Source: Chelonoidis abingdonii
Taxonomy: Eukaryota; Chordata; Testudines; Testudinidae
DNA length: 64,000 nucleotides
NCBI RefSeq assembly: GCF_003597395.2
Contig: NC_133770.1
Coordinates: 87,357,164-87,421,163 of the forward strand
Reading direction: 5' to 3'
Shown here: positions 1 through 10,600 of the stretch, in pieces
How positions within the stretch are numbered: position 1 is the stretch's first letter
How the letters are laid out: each line of letters begins with the position of its first letter
The notes under the pieces: generated by a model
Database searches by the model: none
Told to the model about the DNA's origin: nothing
Seen by the model: only the letters and a program-made list of their open reading frames with translations
Position numbers and translations under genes: made by a program

Positions 1-938
1 GTTTCATGTCTACTTGCTGCAGACGATAATGAAGGAATAACCTACAGTATGCATTTGGTAAAAAAAATAAAAATTCCCCACTCTTGTTTCAGGTTCTCTG
101 CCTTTATAATTATAGAAGAGATGTAGGGCTGGAGAGCCCTGCTTTTCACAGCATTGCAGAATACTGCCGGCTCTCAGCAGCACAGAGACTGCTGAAAACC
201 CTTCTAAAGCACAAATCATTCCTAACTGTTTAGGTCAGCCCCTGAGAACAGAGGGGAGAATCACTACCTAAGTACTGAACAGAGTGTTTGAACACAGTCT
301 GTATATTGGTGACATTCTGACATTTTGATTATAGTACACGCATTTAAGATTATTATACGATGAAAGAGTTCTGGATTCACAAGGGTTTTCTCGGTCTTTT
401 CTGAGCCTGCATTACAGCTGCAGTTTCAAAATGACGAGCAGCTAGGTCATCTGCTGTTGTAAATCAGTACGACATCAGTGGAACTACACTAGTTTAAAAC
501 AACTGAGGATCTGTCTGACTGCTTTTTCTGAACAGACCTGCTTATAGAGTCCAGCTGGTTACAGGCCTTGATTCTGTTCTAAAGTTGCTTTTACACCAGT
601 GTAACTCTATTGACATCAGTGGGGTTACGCCTGACTTACACTGGTGTAAGTGAAAGCCAAATCATCACTTAAAGTCTGATTGTAAAAACTGGCTGTGCAC
701 CATCCTTAATATTTCCAAATTTCTCACCAGAACAGCTGATTTGTGAGCTGTGTGACACTGCGACAGATTGTCTCACTGTATGGTATTGTGTCATTTATTG
801 CCTCCAAGATTAGGTGAAAAGAGGCAGATCCAGATTCTGCTGGGTGAAGCAGAGAGTGGGCTATCAAGGAGCCCATTAGCACTAGTGGTTCTGACCCTGA
901 TCCTAAACTGAAGAACTCAACATGATTTATGCCATTAA
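1..938. other. Non-coding stretch without a recognisable gene
   Basis: Frames are short on both strands and none resembles a protein I recognise. The only structured item is the palindrome at 565-668. The stretch ends at the TAA that flanks the MITE at 939. Confidence 0.6.
565..668. repeat. Short palindromic (foldback) repeat
   Basis: The left arm contains 'tttacaccagtgtaact' and the right arm 'cttacactggtgtaagt', which are near-complementary around 'attgacatcagtgg'. The arms also carry 'gattctgttct' on the left and 'gccaaatcat' on the right. It belongs to a dispersed set of about 70-110 bp palindromes with a 'ttgacttcaa'-like centre found throughout this window. Parent family not identified. 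Confidence 0.55.
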
Positions 939-1241
939 GGGAATGTCTACACTACCTGCCATATCGGCGGGTAGTGATCGGTCTATCGGGGATCAATGTA
1001 TCACAACTCATCTAGACATGATACAGCGATCCCTGAACATGCTCCCCGTTGACTCCAGAACTCCACAAGGGCGAGAGCCAGAAGCAGAGTCGACGGGGGA
1101 GCGGTGGCCTTCGATCACGCGCCGCGGCGAAGTAAGTCAATCTAAGTCAATCCAAGATACATCGACTTCAGCTATGCTATTCTCGTAGTTGAAGGTGCGT
1201 ATCTTAGATTGATCCCCTCCTGCCCCAGTGTAGACCAGGCC
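939..1241. mobile_element. Harbinger-type MITE with TAA target duplication
   Basis: A 303-bp element starts 'gggaatgtctacact' and ends 'agtgtagaccaggcc', an imperfect terminal inverted repeat. It is flanked by TAA at 936-938 and again at 1242-1244. A 3-bp TWA duplication with GG..CC ends is typical of PIF/Harbinger transposons. It has no coding capacity; the open frame inside is incidental. The interior is unusually CpG-rich for this window ('tcacgcgccgcggcg'). Confidence 0.8.
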
Positions 1242-2502
1242 TAACAGCAATGGGAGCAGGATCAAGCCCTTTCTCTCCAGCCTGACCCTGGGCACAGTTT
1301 AGAGCAGCCTGGGAACTGCCAGCTGTTGATACTTGGTGCACGTCTTGCTCCAGCCACCCTCCCAGCTGCCCTGACACATTCCTTATGTATTAGGAGGAAG
1401 GCAGAGAACCCACGTTTGCTGGTCTACACCTGCTCAGGCCTCTCCCATCTGATGGGAGGTACCGGCTCCCTTTGTGTCATAAGAGTGATGATTAGAGAGC
1501 ACAGTAGGATAGGGACTTTGGTCTCTCTCTCACTCTCTCTCTCTCTCTCTTTTTAAATTAAAATGATACTTCTCTGTAAATGGACATCTAAAAAACATAA
1601 AAAAGGTACAACATATGGACACATTTCGATTGTATTGTTTTCCTTCATGTGCACACAAGTTGCATAAAAGGATGCTGTTTCTCCATTGAATATAGTATTT
1701 AATAATTAGCATCTGCTCAATAGGATAAACTTCCTCACATAACCGTTTGCACGCTCTGGACCTCATTTGGTGATGTTAAAATACTACGCTTAAGCTCATT
1801 TACAGGACAAGACAAAGCAAACAGCCAAAATCCCATCAAGATTAACTGCTAACAGAGGCAGATTAAGGTTTCCTGGGGCCCTGGGCCAGAGCAAGTGGGC
1901 TGCCCCTCCACCTCTTCTGCTTGTGGGCCCATGCTCGTTCTGCCCCTTCCACCTGAAGCCCAGCACACAGCCCTACCCCTTTCTGCCCTTTCCCCAGGAC
2001 CCTGCCCTTGTTCCACCCAGGGTCCCCTCATTTCATCCCCTCACTGCAGCCCCCAACCTATTTGGTCCTTTCTCTTTCCCCCGGCCCTCTCTGCAGCCCC
2101 AAGACCAGAGAAGCCCAGTCCCAGAACCACTTCCCCTGGGTAACTTGCACTGCTGCTCTCTGTGCTGTACTTGGTCTATGGTTAAGTGGTGGACTTGTAT
2201 CTCCAGAAATGTCCTGATACTTTTCACATGTGTTAAATTCACTTAAAACTTTTCTTTAGAGAAATGCAGGGAAACACATACAAAGTTGTAAATTAAAAAA
2301 TTGGGGGTGTTTAGTCTAATATTTACCCTAATATCTTGATGTTCCTAATTATAAGACTGGTGGGATTTTTTGAGTAATTAAGCCTCTGAACCAGCAATTC
2401 CAGAGAGAGTTTGGAATACGCATGTGAAGTATATAAAGTTATGTTTTATTTTAGCTCTAAATTTTGATACTAACATTAGTGTTTACTTCTATAATACATA
2501 GT
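1242..2502. other. Non-coding; CT microsatellite and pyrimidine-rich tract
   Basis: No gene is seen. A (CT)n run lies at 1522-1550. A C/T-rich tract follows at about 1861-2150; its start, 'cagaggcagattaagg', resembles the left end of a common turtle hAT-like repeat, but I could not find a matching right end or duplication. Overlapping frames here are low-complexity Pro/Ser/Leu-rich translations and are not taken as genes. Confidence 0.5.
1522..1550. repeat. (CT)n microsatellite
   Basis: A near-perfect CT dinucleotide run with one CA interruption near its middle, followed by T's. Confidence 0.9.
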
Positions 2503-2590
2503 GGGCTAGATCCTTAGTTAATGTATATCAACATAGCTCCATTGACTTCAGTGGAGTTATGCTGATTTACACTAGCTGGGGATCTGGCCT
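2503..2590. repeat. Short palindromic (foldback) repeat
   Basis: Begins 'gggctagatcc' and ends 'ggatctggcct', which are inverse complements with few mismatches. The interior pairs 'acatagctcc' with 'ggagttatgct' around the centre 'attgacttcagt'. It is one of the clearest copies of the palindrome family. It encodes nothing and could form a hairpin or cruciform. Confidence 0.7.
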
Positions 2591-5500
2591 TGAATTTCTA
2601 TAAAGTTCTTAAATCTTGATTTCTTTTTGGAATTCTAAGGCAAGGGTGTTCAGTAGCATTTTAAGTTGCAGGTCCTATGTTAATTCTTATTTGTGCTCTG
2701 CTGTTTGTTAAACAACATTTACTCCGAATTTTCTCTTGGTCAGTAGAAATTGAAATTGACAGGCACAATTTTCTGCAGGGAAAGTGGAAATGTAATGAGA
2801 AACTTGGTGCCATGGATACTCTTCCATGCAGGTATATGAAAGTGACTGTGCTCTTGTACAATTTATGTTGAGTTTCTAGGGGGAAAACTGGAGTGTTCCA
2901 TATGAATGCTACCTGTTACCATGTTGAATTGTTTCCCTCCATTAAGTACCTCCCCAAAAATCAGAGTACTGACTTTTTAGGAATATTGACAATGAATATC
3001 AAACAACCCAGAGCTACTGATCACAACCAGTGCTATGTTCTCTGTTATATTCAATTATTATTTTAATGCATTGATATGTTGGTTTACATGTATGGTATTG
3101 GTAAAGTTAGGAGTATTGTAATGCTTTCTATATGTAAGCACAGGCATAAGTAGCTTATCTGTAGACAGTGGTTGGTTTCCATACATATACCTTTGGTCTA
3201 GGGAGTTTGATTTGTGCAGATTAGGGATGTGATTAATCTAATATATATTTTAGATATTCCAGATGCCAAAGGCCATCTCTCTTCCAACACACGCAAATCT
3301 GGATAATGACCCCTTTGTACAACGTCCACTCCCATTGACTTCAATGGGCTTTGGATTAGCTCTCCAGTGAAGATAACCCGTGCTCACAACATGACTTGTA
3401 AGGAATGAACTCAGCTACCACCATTGTTCAACATACACTGAACTTGGAAAGCAGCTCTGCAGGCCTGAAAAGACTTTTACTTCTTGGTGAGCAGCTCGTT
3501 GCTGCAGAGATTTTAGTGTGGATTCCCCCAAAGCAGGATTTGCAGCCTATGAAAGTAAACTGGAAATGTCCTTGTCTTCTAACAATGTTCACATTTTAAA
3601 TGTATTACTGCAGGGCTAACATTTGCCTCCAGTTATATCTACACAACTTCATTAAGTCAATGGAGCGGCACCTGAGGGCAGAATTTGGTTCTAAGGCTCT
3701 GATCTTGCAATGAGCTCCATGTAGGCAGATTCCTAGTGAGCAGGATTGGGACCTATGGTTTGTATTTTAAGCTGTTTGTCAATATGGCGATACTCAATTA
3801 GCTGCTCCATTGAGAAATCCCTAAGTGCCAACTCCAGAGAAAGTATGTGAGGTCTCAGCCCACTCCTAGGCAGATTGTCCTAAAATGTCATAAGCAGAGA
3901 GAAAGGATGAGGAACTTCAGCCTACTCCCACTGATTCAGACGTGCTAAGTCCCAAAGAGAAATAATTCACCTATGTAGACAGCTGCTTAGATACTGAGTC
4001 TGAAGAGAAAGCAAAAAGAAATCACCGTTCCGGAACTTTCAGAATTGTAGAGCATTACCAAAAAGTAGCATTTGACTCTGCAGAATGGCACCCTTTATTT
4101 CTGATGGGGCATTTTGAGCCACTTTTATTCCCATAAGCAGAGTTGCATCTTGGGACAGGTTGTTGGTGTCATGTGTGCATAAGTGCGTGCACGCTTTTGC
4201 ATGTCCCTCTTTGAAAATCTGGGCTTTGCTTTAGGTATAAGTTAACGTTACCGCTGGATGTTTGTAAACATTAAACAATGTGTGTCCTTGCATCATCCTC
4301 ATCGATATCCTAACATTTGCTTTGTCCTCCAGCATGAGATAATTGTTGATATAAGGCTGCCATAAACTGTTGCTGATGACTTGTGGGATTAATGGGGCTG
4401 GGAAGAGATGGCAAAGTATTAGATTTGTTCCTCATTCTGGATTATAGTTTGATCAATTGTACTGTGTCATGAAGGTCCACATCAATATGAAAGTTCAGGA
4501 TTAAATGAAGTGTATGCAGTATTTTACAATATCATCACTAGTACTTTTGTTAAGGGGCTTTGTTTTCTCTGTACTCTTCGAATGATCTTTGCATTCACTG
4601 CTAGATTGGAGAGGGCTGTTTTGACACTATTTATTGTTCTAAGCTAAATGCTTCAGTATTAGAAATTGCCAGCGATCTCTTTCAATAAGGGAATGGTGGA
4701 AAGGGAGAGAGGACATTTTAGGTAGCAATTATCTTGTAACCAATTTATACTCTCCATTGGAATATTAAAAGAAGTTACAGCATGTGGCACCTCTTGGGGA
4801 CCTTTTCATGGTTCCATATTTTTCATCACTGAGGACAGAAGTCAGGACATCAAGGAAAGATCTAGAAACAGAGATTTTAACTACTTGATTCTAAAGGACA
4901 ATCTCCATTAGCCGTCACAGGACTAGGGCCTTAGCCCCCATGGATCAGTCACTAGATGGTGACATGATAGCACACACTTCAACAACTTGGACAGTCCATC
5001 AAACAGCAGTGCATCTATTATATATACACTCCCTATTTGTGGTACATACCTTCATTTGCTTTAAAAACATTTAAAAAAGTGATGCTCCTGATTCCATCTC
5101 CTTGCATTGCTCCTCTTTGTTTCCTCAGGACACAAATTATGTGTAGGGAAATTTAAATATGCTGAATGTACTGTGTGTGGCTGGAATCACTGGGTGGAAA
5201 GTCTATGGTATGTGATATACAGGATAATCACGTTAGATGCCCGTATGTTAGATGACCATACTCACCTCTGAATTTCCTGTAAAAGAAGGCCTAATAGGTA
5301 TATTTACATGTAACAATCTTTGAACATAAATTCACCGGTTTCTTTTCTTTTCTTCTCCCTTCCTCCCCCTCAATTTGAAAACCAAGGCCTGCATTTTCAA
5401 AAATGACAGATTTATCTCATTAGACTGACCTAACACTTGGTAAAGCACCCCCATCCTTTCATGTATTTATACCTGCTCCTGTATTTTTTACTTCGTACAT

Positions 5501-7318
5501 CTGGTGAAAAGGGTTCTAGCCCACGAAAGCTTATGCTTTTTTTTAAATGACAGGTGATCTTGGGTGCCTTAAATTCTGGTTGCTCAACTTGAGCTATCTT
5601 TAAAACGCCTGATTTTTTCTGATGAGTGGGTGCAGTTCAAAATGCATGTATCCCCCACCGCCCAGATGGAACGTTCACTGTGTCAATTGCCCTGCTTAAA
5701 TTTCCTGTCCAGCTCCTGGGTTATCATTCATTTTACAACAGAAAAAATATTTCTATCTTTCACAAAAGTGTACTTTTCTGACATTTTATAACCTGCTTCC
5801 CCACTGCCAGAAGCTGGGGGAATGACTTCATGGCACTGACTTGCAAATATTGATTATAGCCCATTGACTTCAATGGAATCATCACTGATGTGAGAGCAGC
5901 ATCAGGCTCTCTGTTTTGAACTGTGGGCATCTGAGATTTATTTGCGCTGCTGTTTCAGTACTGTCCTTCCAAGTACAGGGGCTAATTAGGGGCTAGATTG
6001 AGGCCTTCTTGCACAGTCATGCAAGAGGGTCAGGAAGAGAAACTTTACTTCCTTGCATTGGCCACCCAGACTGCGGGCAGTAGCACAGGAAGAAGAGCAG
6101 TCTCTCTGTGGGGTTGCTGCTTTTCCTTATCCTGCTCAAGTGGGTGAGGTAGCCTTGGCTTTGATCCCACAGTTCACCAGTTGGCATAGCTGCACTGGTG
6201 TGCAGGGAGAAGTACGCTGCACCTGGTTTAGACCTGTCACAAAGTAATTCCCCTTGCAGAGCAAGAGGGAAACCAGAGGGCAGATTGTGACTTGAGTCAC
6301 CAGTCTGCCCTTGGGATAGCATAACATAGTGCTCAGGACTCCTGACTGATCTCCAAGGACAGGCCCACGCTCCAGAATTCAGATCTAAATATGAACCTCC
6401 TCACACTTGAAGTGTATGTGTATTAATATCCAGGGTTTTATTTTGACCCATTACAGAATTGCAGCAACCAACAGTGAAGTTCCAATCTGGGGTTTTGCTT
6501 TGGGCCCATCTTTCACAGTAATACTATTGTGTTTCACGGTAAAAGCTGAAACCTTGGCACTGACTCCAAATTTCTCATTTCAAAGCATTCCCCTGTTCCA
6601 AATAAATAGCAGCCACAAACTTAGACAGGAGGAAAGGTTTCACATTTCCACCCTCCATGAATAAAGAGACAAACAAGATCCACTAAACCAGTGAAAGAGC
6701 TAAGGGCTCACTGACAGGGAAGTGAAAATTCACCAGACACTTGTAAGACTTTGCATGAAGGGTTTTAAACAGACAGTTGAGGAGAGTATGTTATCTCTGC
6801 CAAAGTAATGAAAAACAGATTGCAAAACAAATTAATAACAAAGGGCAGCATCTGGCAAAAGTGGCTGTACACACTTCTGATTTATGCCAAAGAGAAATAT
6901 GTTTAGGAGACCATAGAATAGAACCAGACTACATTATAATTTTTAAGTGCCACATCTCATGTTGATGAGCATGAAGAGCTCCCATTTCCCTGTGCTCTGT
7001 TTAGCAGTGCACATGATTAGATGATACTAGACAGGATAAACCATACTTTGTGTGAACCCTGAGCTTCTTGGTTGGCCTGCTTGATTAACCATACAAGAGG
7101 CAACACCCATAGACAGATTTTTAGGCAATTTTCAATGTATTTAAAAAAAAATTATGGGCGCTTAGGGATCAGAAGCAAATGGAAAAAACATCAGCTGAGC
7201 AGTAAAACTTATAAAAGTTGATTAGAAAATAAAATACATTTAAAATTGTCAACCCCAGCTGTCTGTACACAACCATCTGTCTAGCTGAAAAGGTAGACAA
7301 AAATGTACCTGGGTACAA
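2591..7318. other. Non-coding stretch with partial palindromes
   Basis: No exon or gene recognised. Half-copies of the palindrome family occur at about 3326-3360 ('cccattgacttcaatggg'), 3697-3755 and 5858-5905. The one classified repeat is the Penelope tail fragment at 5432-5536. The remainder is AT-rich anonymous sequence. Confidence 0.5.
5432..5536 (+). mobile_element. Penelope-like element 3' tail fragment
   Basis: This segment shares an ordered series of blocks with the tail of the Penelope-like element at 56.27-56.37 kb: 'ttggtaa', 'ttcatgt', 'atttatacctgc', 'ctgtattttt', then 'gcccacgaaagcttatg'. The match breaks into a T-rich run just after that block. Only the 3' untranslated end is present and no coding sequence remains. 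Internal differences mark it as an older, diverged copy. Confidence 0.75.
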
Positions 7319-7603
7319 AGGTTACATCTACACAAGGATAAAAGAACAGCGGCATGGCCACGATTGGCCTGGGTCAGCTGACTTGAGCTCGGGTAGTTGG
7401 GCTAAATATCACTGTTTAGGTATTTGGGCTCTGATTCAAATTTGAAATTGGGGACCCTCCACCCTTGCAGGGTTCCACAGCTTGGGCTCAAGCCCAAAGA
7501 TCTATAAAGCAATTTTTCAGCCCCAGAGAAGAAGCCCCACGAGCCTGAGTCAGCTGACTCAGGCCAGCTGAGGGTTTTTTATCCCTATCTAGACATATTT
7601 TAA
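7319..7603. mobile_element. Palindromic MITE (Harbinger-like TIR)
   Basis: Begins 'ggttacatctacac' and ends near 'ctagacatatttt', inverse complements of the TATGTCTACAC-type terminus seen elsewhere here. The interior is a large imperfect inverted repeat: 'gcctgggtcagctgact' on the left faces 'agtcagctgactcaggc' on the right. The centre contains 'ccacccttgcagggttcc'. Same family as 40046-40324. Boundaries are approximate and no clean target duplication was found. Confidence 0.6.
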
Positions 7604-7610
7604 AGGCCCA

Positions 7611-7680
7611 GGGCTAAATTCTCTGCTAGCATAATGTCCTTGACTTCAATGGAGTTACACCAGCAAGAGAATTTGGTCTC
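7611..7680. repeat. Short palindromic (foldback) repeat
   Basis: 'gggctaaattctctgct' is the inverse of 'agcaagagaatttggtc' with few differences, around the centre 'cttgacttcaatgg'. It lies directly next to the MITE at 7319-7603. Confidence 0.65.
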
Positions 7681-10600
7681 CAGGTTCACTCAGGGTCTAC
7701 ACTGGCTTCTGCCTGTGTAGACACTGATGGAAGTCAGTGGAAAGTCCACCAGGGAGAAGGATGCAGTATTGTGACATGTAGTAACCTCTCCATCCAGTGC
7801 TGGGGTTTCAGGAAGCCAGCACAGCACTGATTAAATAGTAAGCTAGGGTGGCCAAGGAATGCATTGATATAACACATTCACTCAGCAGGTCCCGCCAGTT
7901 GGGCTTCTATGGAACCCTTACCCCATACATTACAACAGCTGTGTCTGGTTGGGAACTCTGGATGGAAAGGTGGCAGCCCTGCCCCAGGATACGTTCCTCA
8001 GCGGGAGAGTGGTGCAATTTTCACCTCCCTATCATCTTGCATAAATATAGTCCTCGGGGCAGTGGGGGGGGGGGGTGCATCTGAGAGACAGAATATCTGC
8101 AGGAACCTTTTTTAACCCTTGTTAAACATGAATGTCAATGCACTGCCAGTATAGGGTTCTGTAACATCATAGCTGGCCATTAAAGGCAACTGGGTTCAGC
8201 TCTCTTGTTCCAGTCCAGGTGAATCCATGTGGCAGGGAAGCATCTAGGGGCTAAAAGAGGCCTGGTCAGAAAGCCAGGGAGTCAGAGCAGACTGAGTCAG
8301 TCAGCAGTCAGACAACGGAACACCAGGAAACCTGTCAGAGAAGCTGGTTCCTGGGAGAAGGCTGAAGGCAGGAGAGTAACAAATGGGTTTGCTGACTGGT
8401 ATCGCCAAGGGTGGAGAGAACTGAAGGCAGGAGAAGAAGCAGCAGAGGGAGTTGCTTGCTGGCTCTAAGCCAGAGAGCTCTGGACCGAGATGTACTGTGA
8501 GAGGGCTGGGGGAGTGAGGGATGCTCCAAGCAAGGAGGCTGTGGGATCTCCTGCTGGGAATAGTGGGGTTATCCCTCCAAAGGAAGGGCTGGAGTGACTG
8601 TCCTGACAGACAGTCCAAGTATAGCAGAAGACACTGCAATGTCTTATGTCAATGGCCAAGGAAATGTATGGTTTTTAAGGACTATGTGCACTGGAGTGAG
8701 ATGGATTATGCTATTGGACTTTTGCTTTATGTTTTGTTGTTAAAGTTTGTTGATGGACTTGAGGACATGCTTGCCTGGAGTTACTCAGGATGCAGGAGGC
8801 AACCAGAGGTGAGGCCTCTAGGTCACAAGGGGATGCCTGGAGAAGGCTATGCACCTACAGATCCCCAGAGGTTTATTTCTGCAATCTAGATTTTGCTACA
8901 CTAAGGAGTTTGTGTGTGACAAAGGGATGCTGCTGGAGGTGGTATAGAAGAACAAAGTGTGAATGATGGTAAGCATTTTCTATTTTTCCCCTTCAGCAGA
9001 AAAACATCTATGAAATACAAAAGCCAAGCTGAACTAACACTAAGTTTCTGAAGCAAGCACAGAAAGAATTTCACAGCTGAGCCTGCCATTCTGTGGTATA
9101 ATTGACCACATTATACTTCGATATCACAGCATATATTAGATAATAGTGAACAACCCTCCAAATGCTATCATAACACAATAAACTGTTATAGCTAAAATTG
9201 CAGCTCTACATGCATTATAAAGCTCTGTTTTTTCATACACATAGCTATGTTCAGGACATACCAACAGAGAAAACCCTAATTCTCTTGCTAGAAGGTTGCA
9301 GCATAGCACTACTTTATTTCTTAAAATTCAGAATGATAACACACAAGAACCTCAAAACACAGAGAGAGACAAAGCAGGCTGCTCCTTAAGGCAGCGAGGC
9401 ACAACTCAAACCACTTCATTCTAAGATAGGTGTCTGATGAAGTGAGTCTGATTGCACACTTTCCTACAGATACCCCTAACCTGCAAGCAGGACCAGGAAA
9501 CTCCTTAAAACTTAAAGCGATAGCTTGTAATTTTAACACCATTTCAGTACACCACAATAATAATAAGGTTCCTTTTGGACCATAAGCTCCCATGCCTGGT
9601 CTCAGCCCAAAGATGGATTTTGTTTGGAAAATCTGAGTTAGACCTATTTGGCCATTCTTGTGGAAGCTGTTGTCTCCCACTAGAGGCCAAGTCTAGCTCC
9701 CACCAGCATCAATGGGATTTGAATCAGGCACTAGCCTACACTTGGGTTCAGCTTCTGATAAGGCTGCAAATTAAATGAGCTTTGTGGTCTGTTCCTAACC
9801 CCTGTGGATCTTTGTCTGCTTTACAAAATGTCCGTACAGTTTAGCAGAAGGTGCCAGTAATGGAATAGCAGGAGAATTACAAGTCATGACAGAGGTGTAT
9901 TGACACAGCTCTGTGGAGCTTTTTGCCACTCTCCACTCCTGCAATCCACCATTGCAGGATTCCCTGCCTGTAGGGTGAGTTCCTTCACAAAAGACCACCT
10001 CTTCCTGCAGCACTGCTGGAATTTTTAGGCTGTGGGACTGTATGCCTAGGTCCCAGGAGTGTTACCATTCCCTGCTCACAACCTCCAAAATGAATAAAAG
10101 AAATTTAATAATAGTAATAAACTGAAGCGACTGCAATTAGAGCACATTTGTTGCAGCAATTTCTTTTCCAATAGATTATTCTGAAATCACTTCTGTTCCA
10201 AACTAAGCTCCCAAGCAGTTCATTTTTATTGCATCCTAACACCTGCTCGGTTTGTTTAACCTAAAATAAAAACAAGCATGAAAATATAGTGCTAGGAGCT
10301 TATTTGGTTTTTACAGTTATAATCCAATAAGAATCATGTCTTGGTTTTGTTCCCCACAGAGCAGAGTAATTTTTGTTTGGCAATAATGTTATAGGCAATT
10401 AGGAGGAGAGACGCCTCTACTATATATATATGTGTGTGATTTTTCTGGGATTAAATAGAGTACAGAGTTCTAAGTACTGAAATGGATTGAGATGCAACTG
10501 ATGTGCTGTATAAATTCAACACACTGTAGCAGTAAACCTATATGGAAGATCTGCCCACTGTGAAATCTCACACCAATTAGGTTACAATGATGAACACCGG

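Noticed and set aside
1895..2246. Three overlapping plus-strand frames rich in Pro, Ser and Leu
   Set aside because: Low-complexity pyrimidine tract with open frames in more than one register and on the other strand.
8521..8889. 122-codon open frame
   Set aside because: No recognisable domain, no splice context and a repeat-like surrounding; kept only as an unclassified block.
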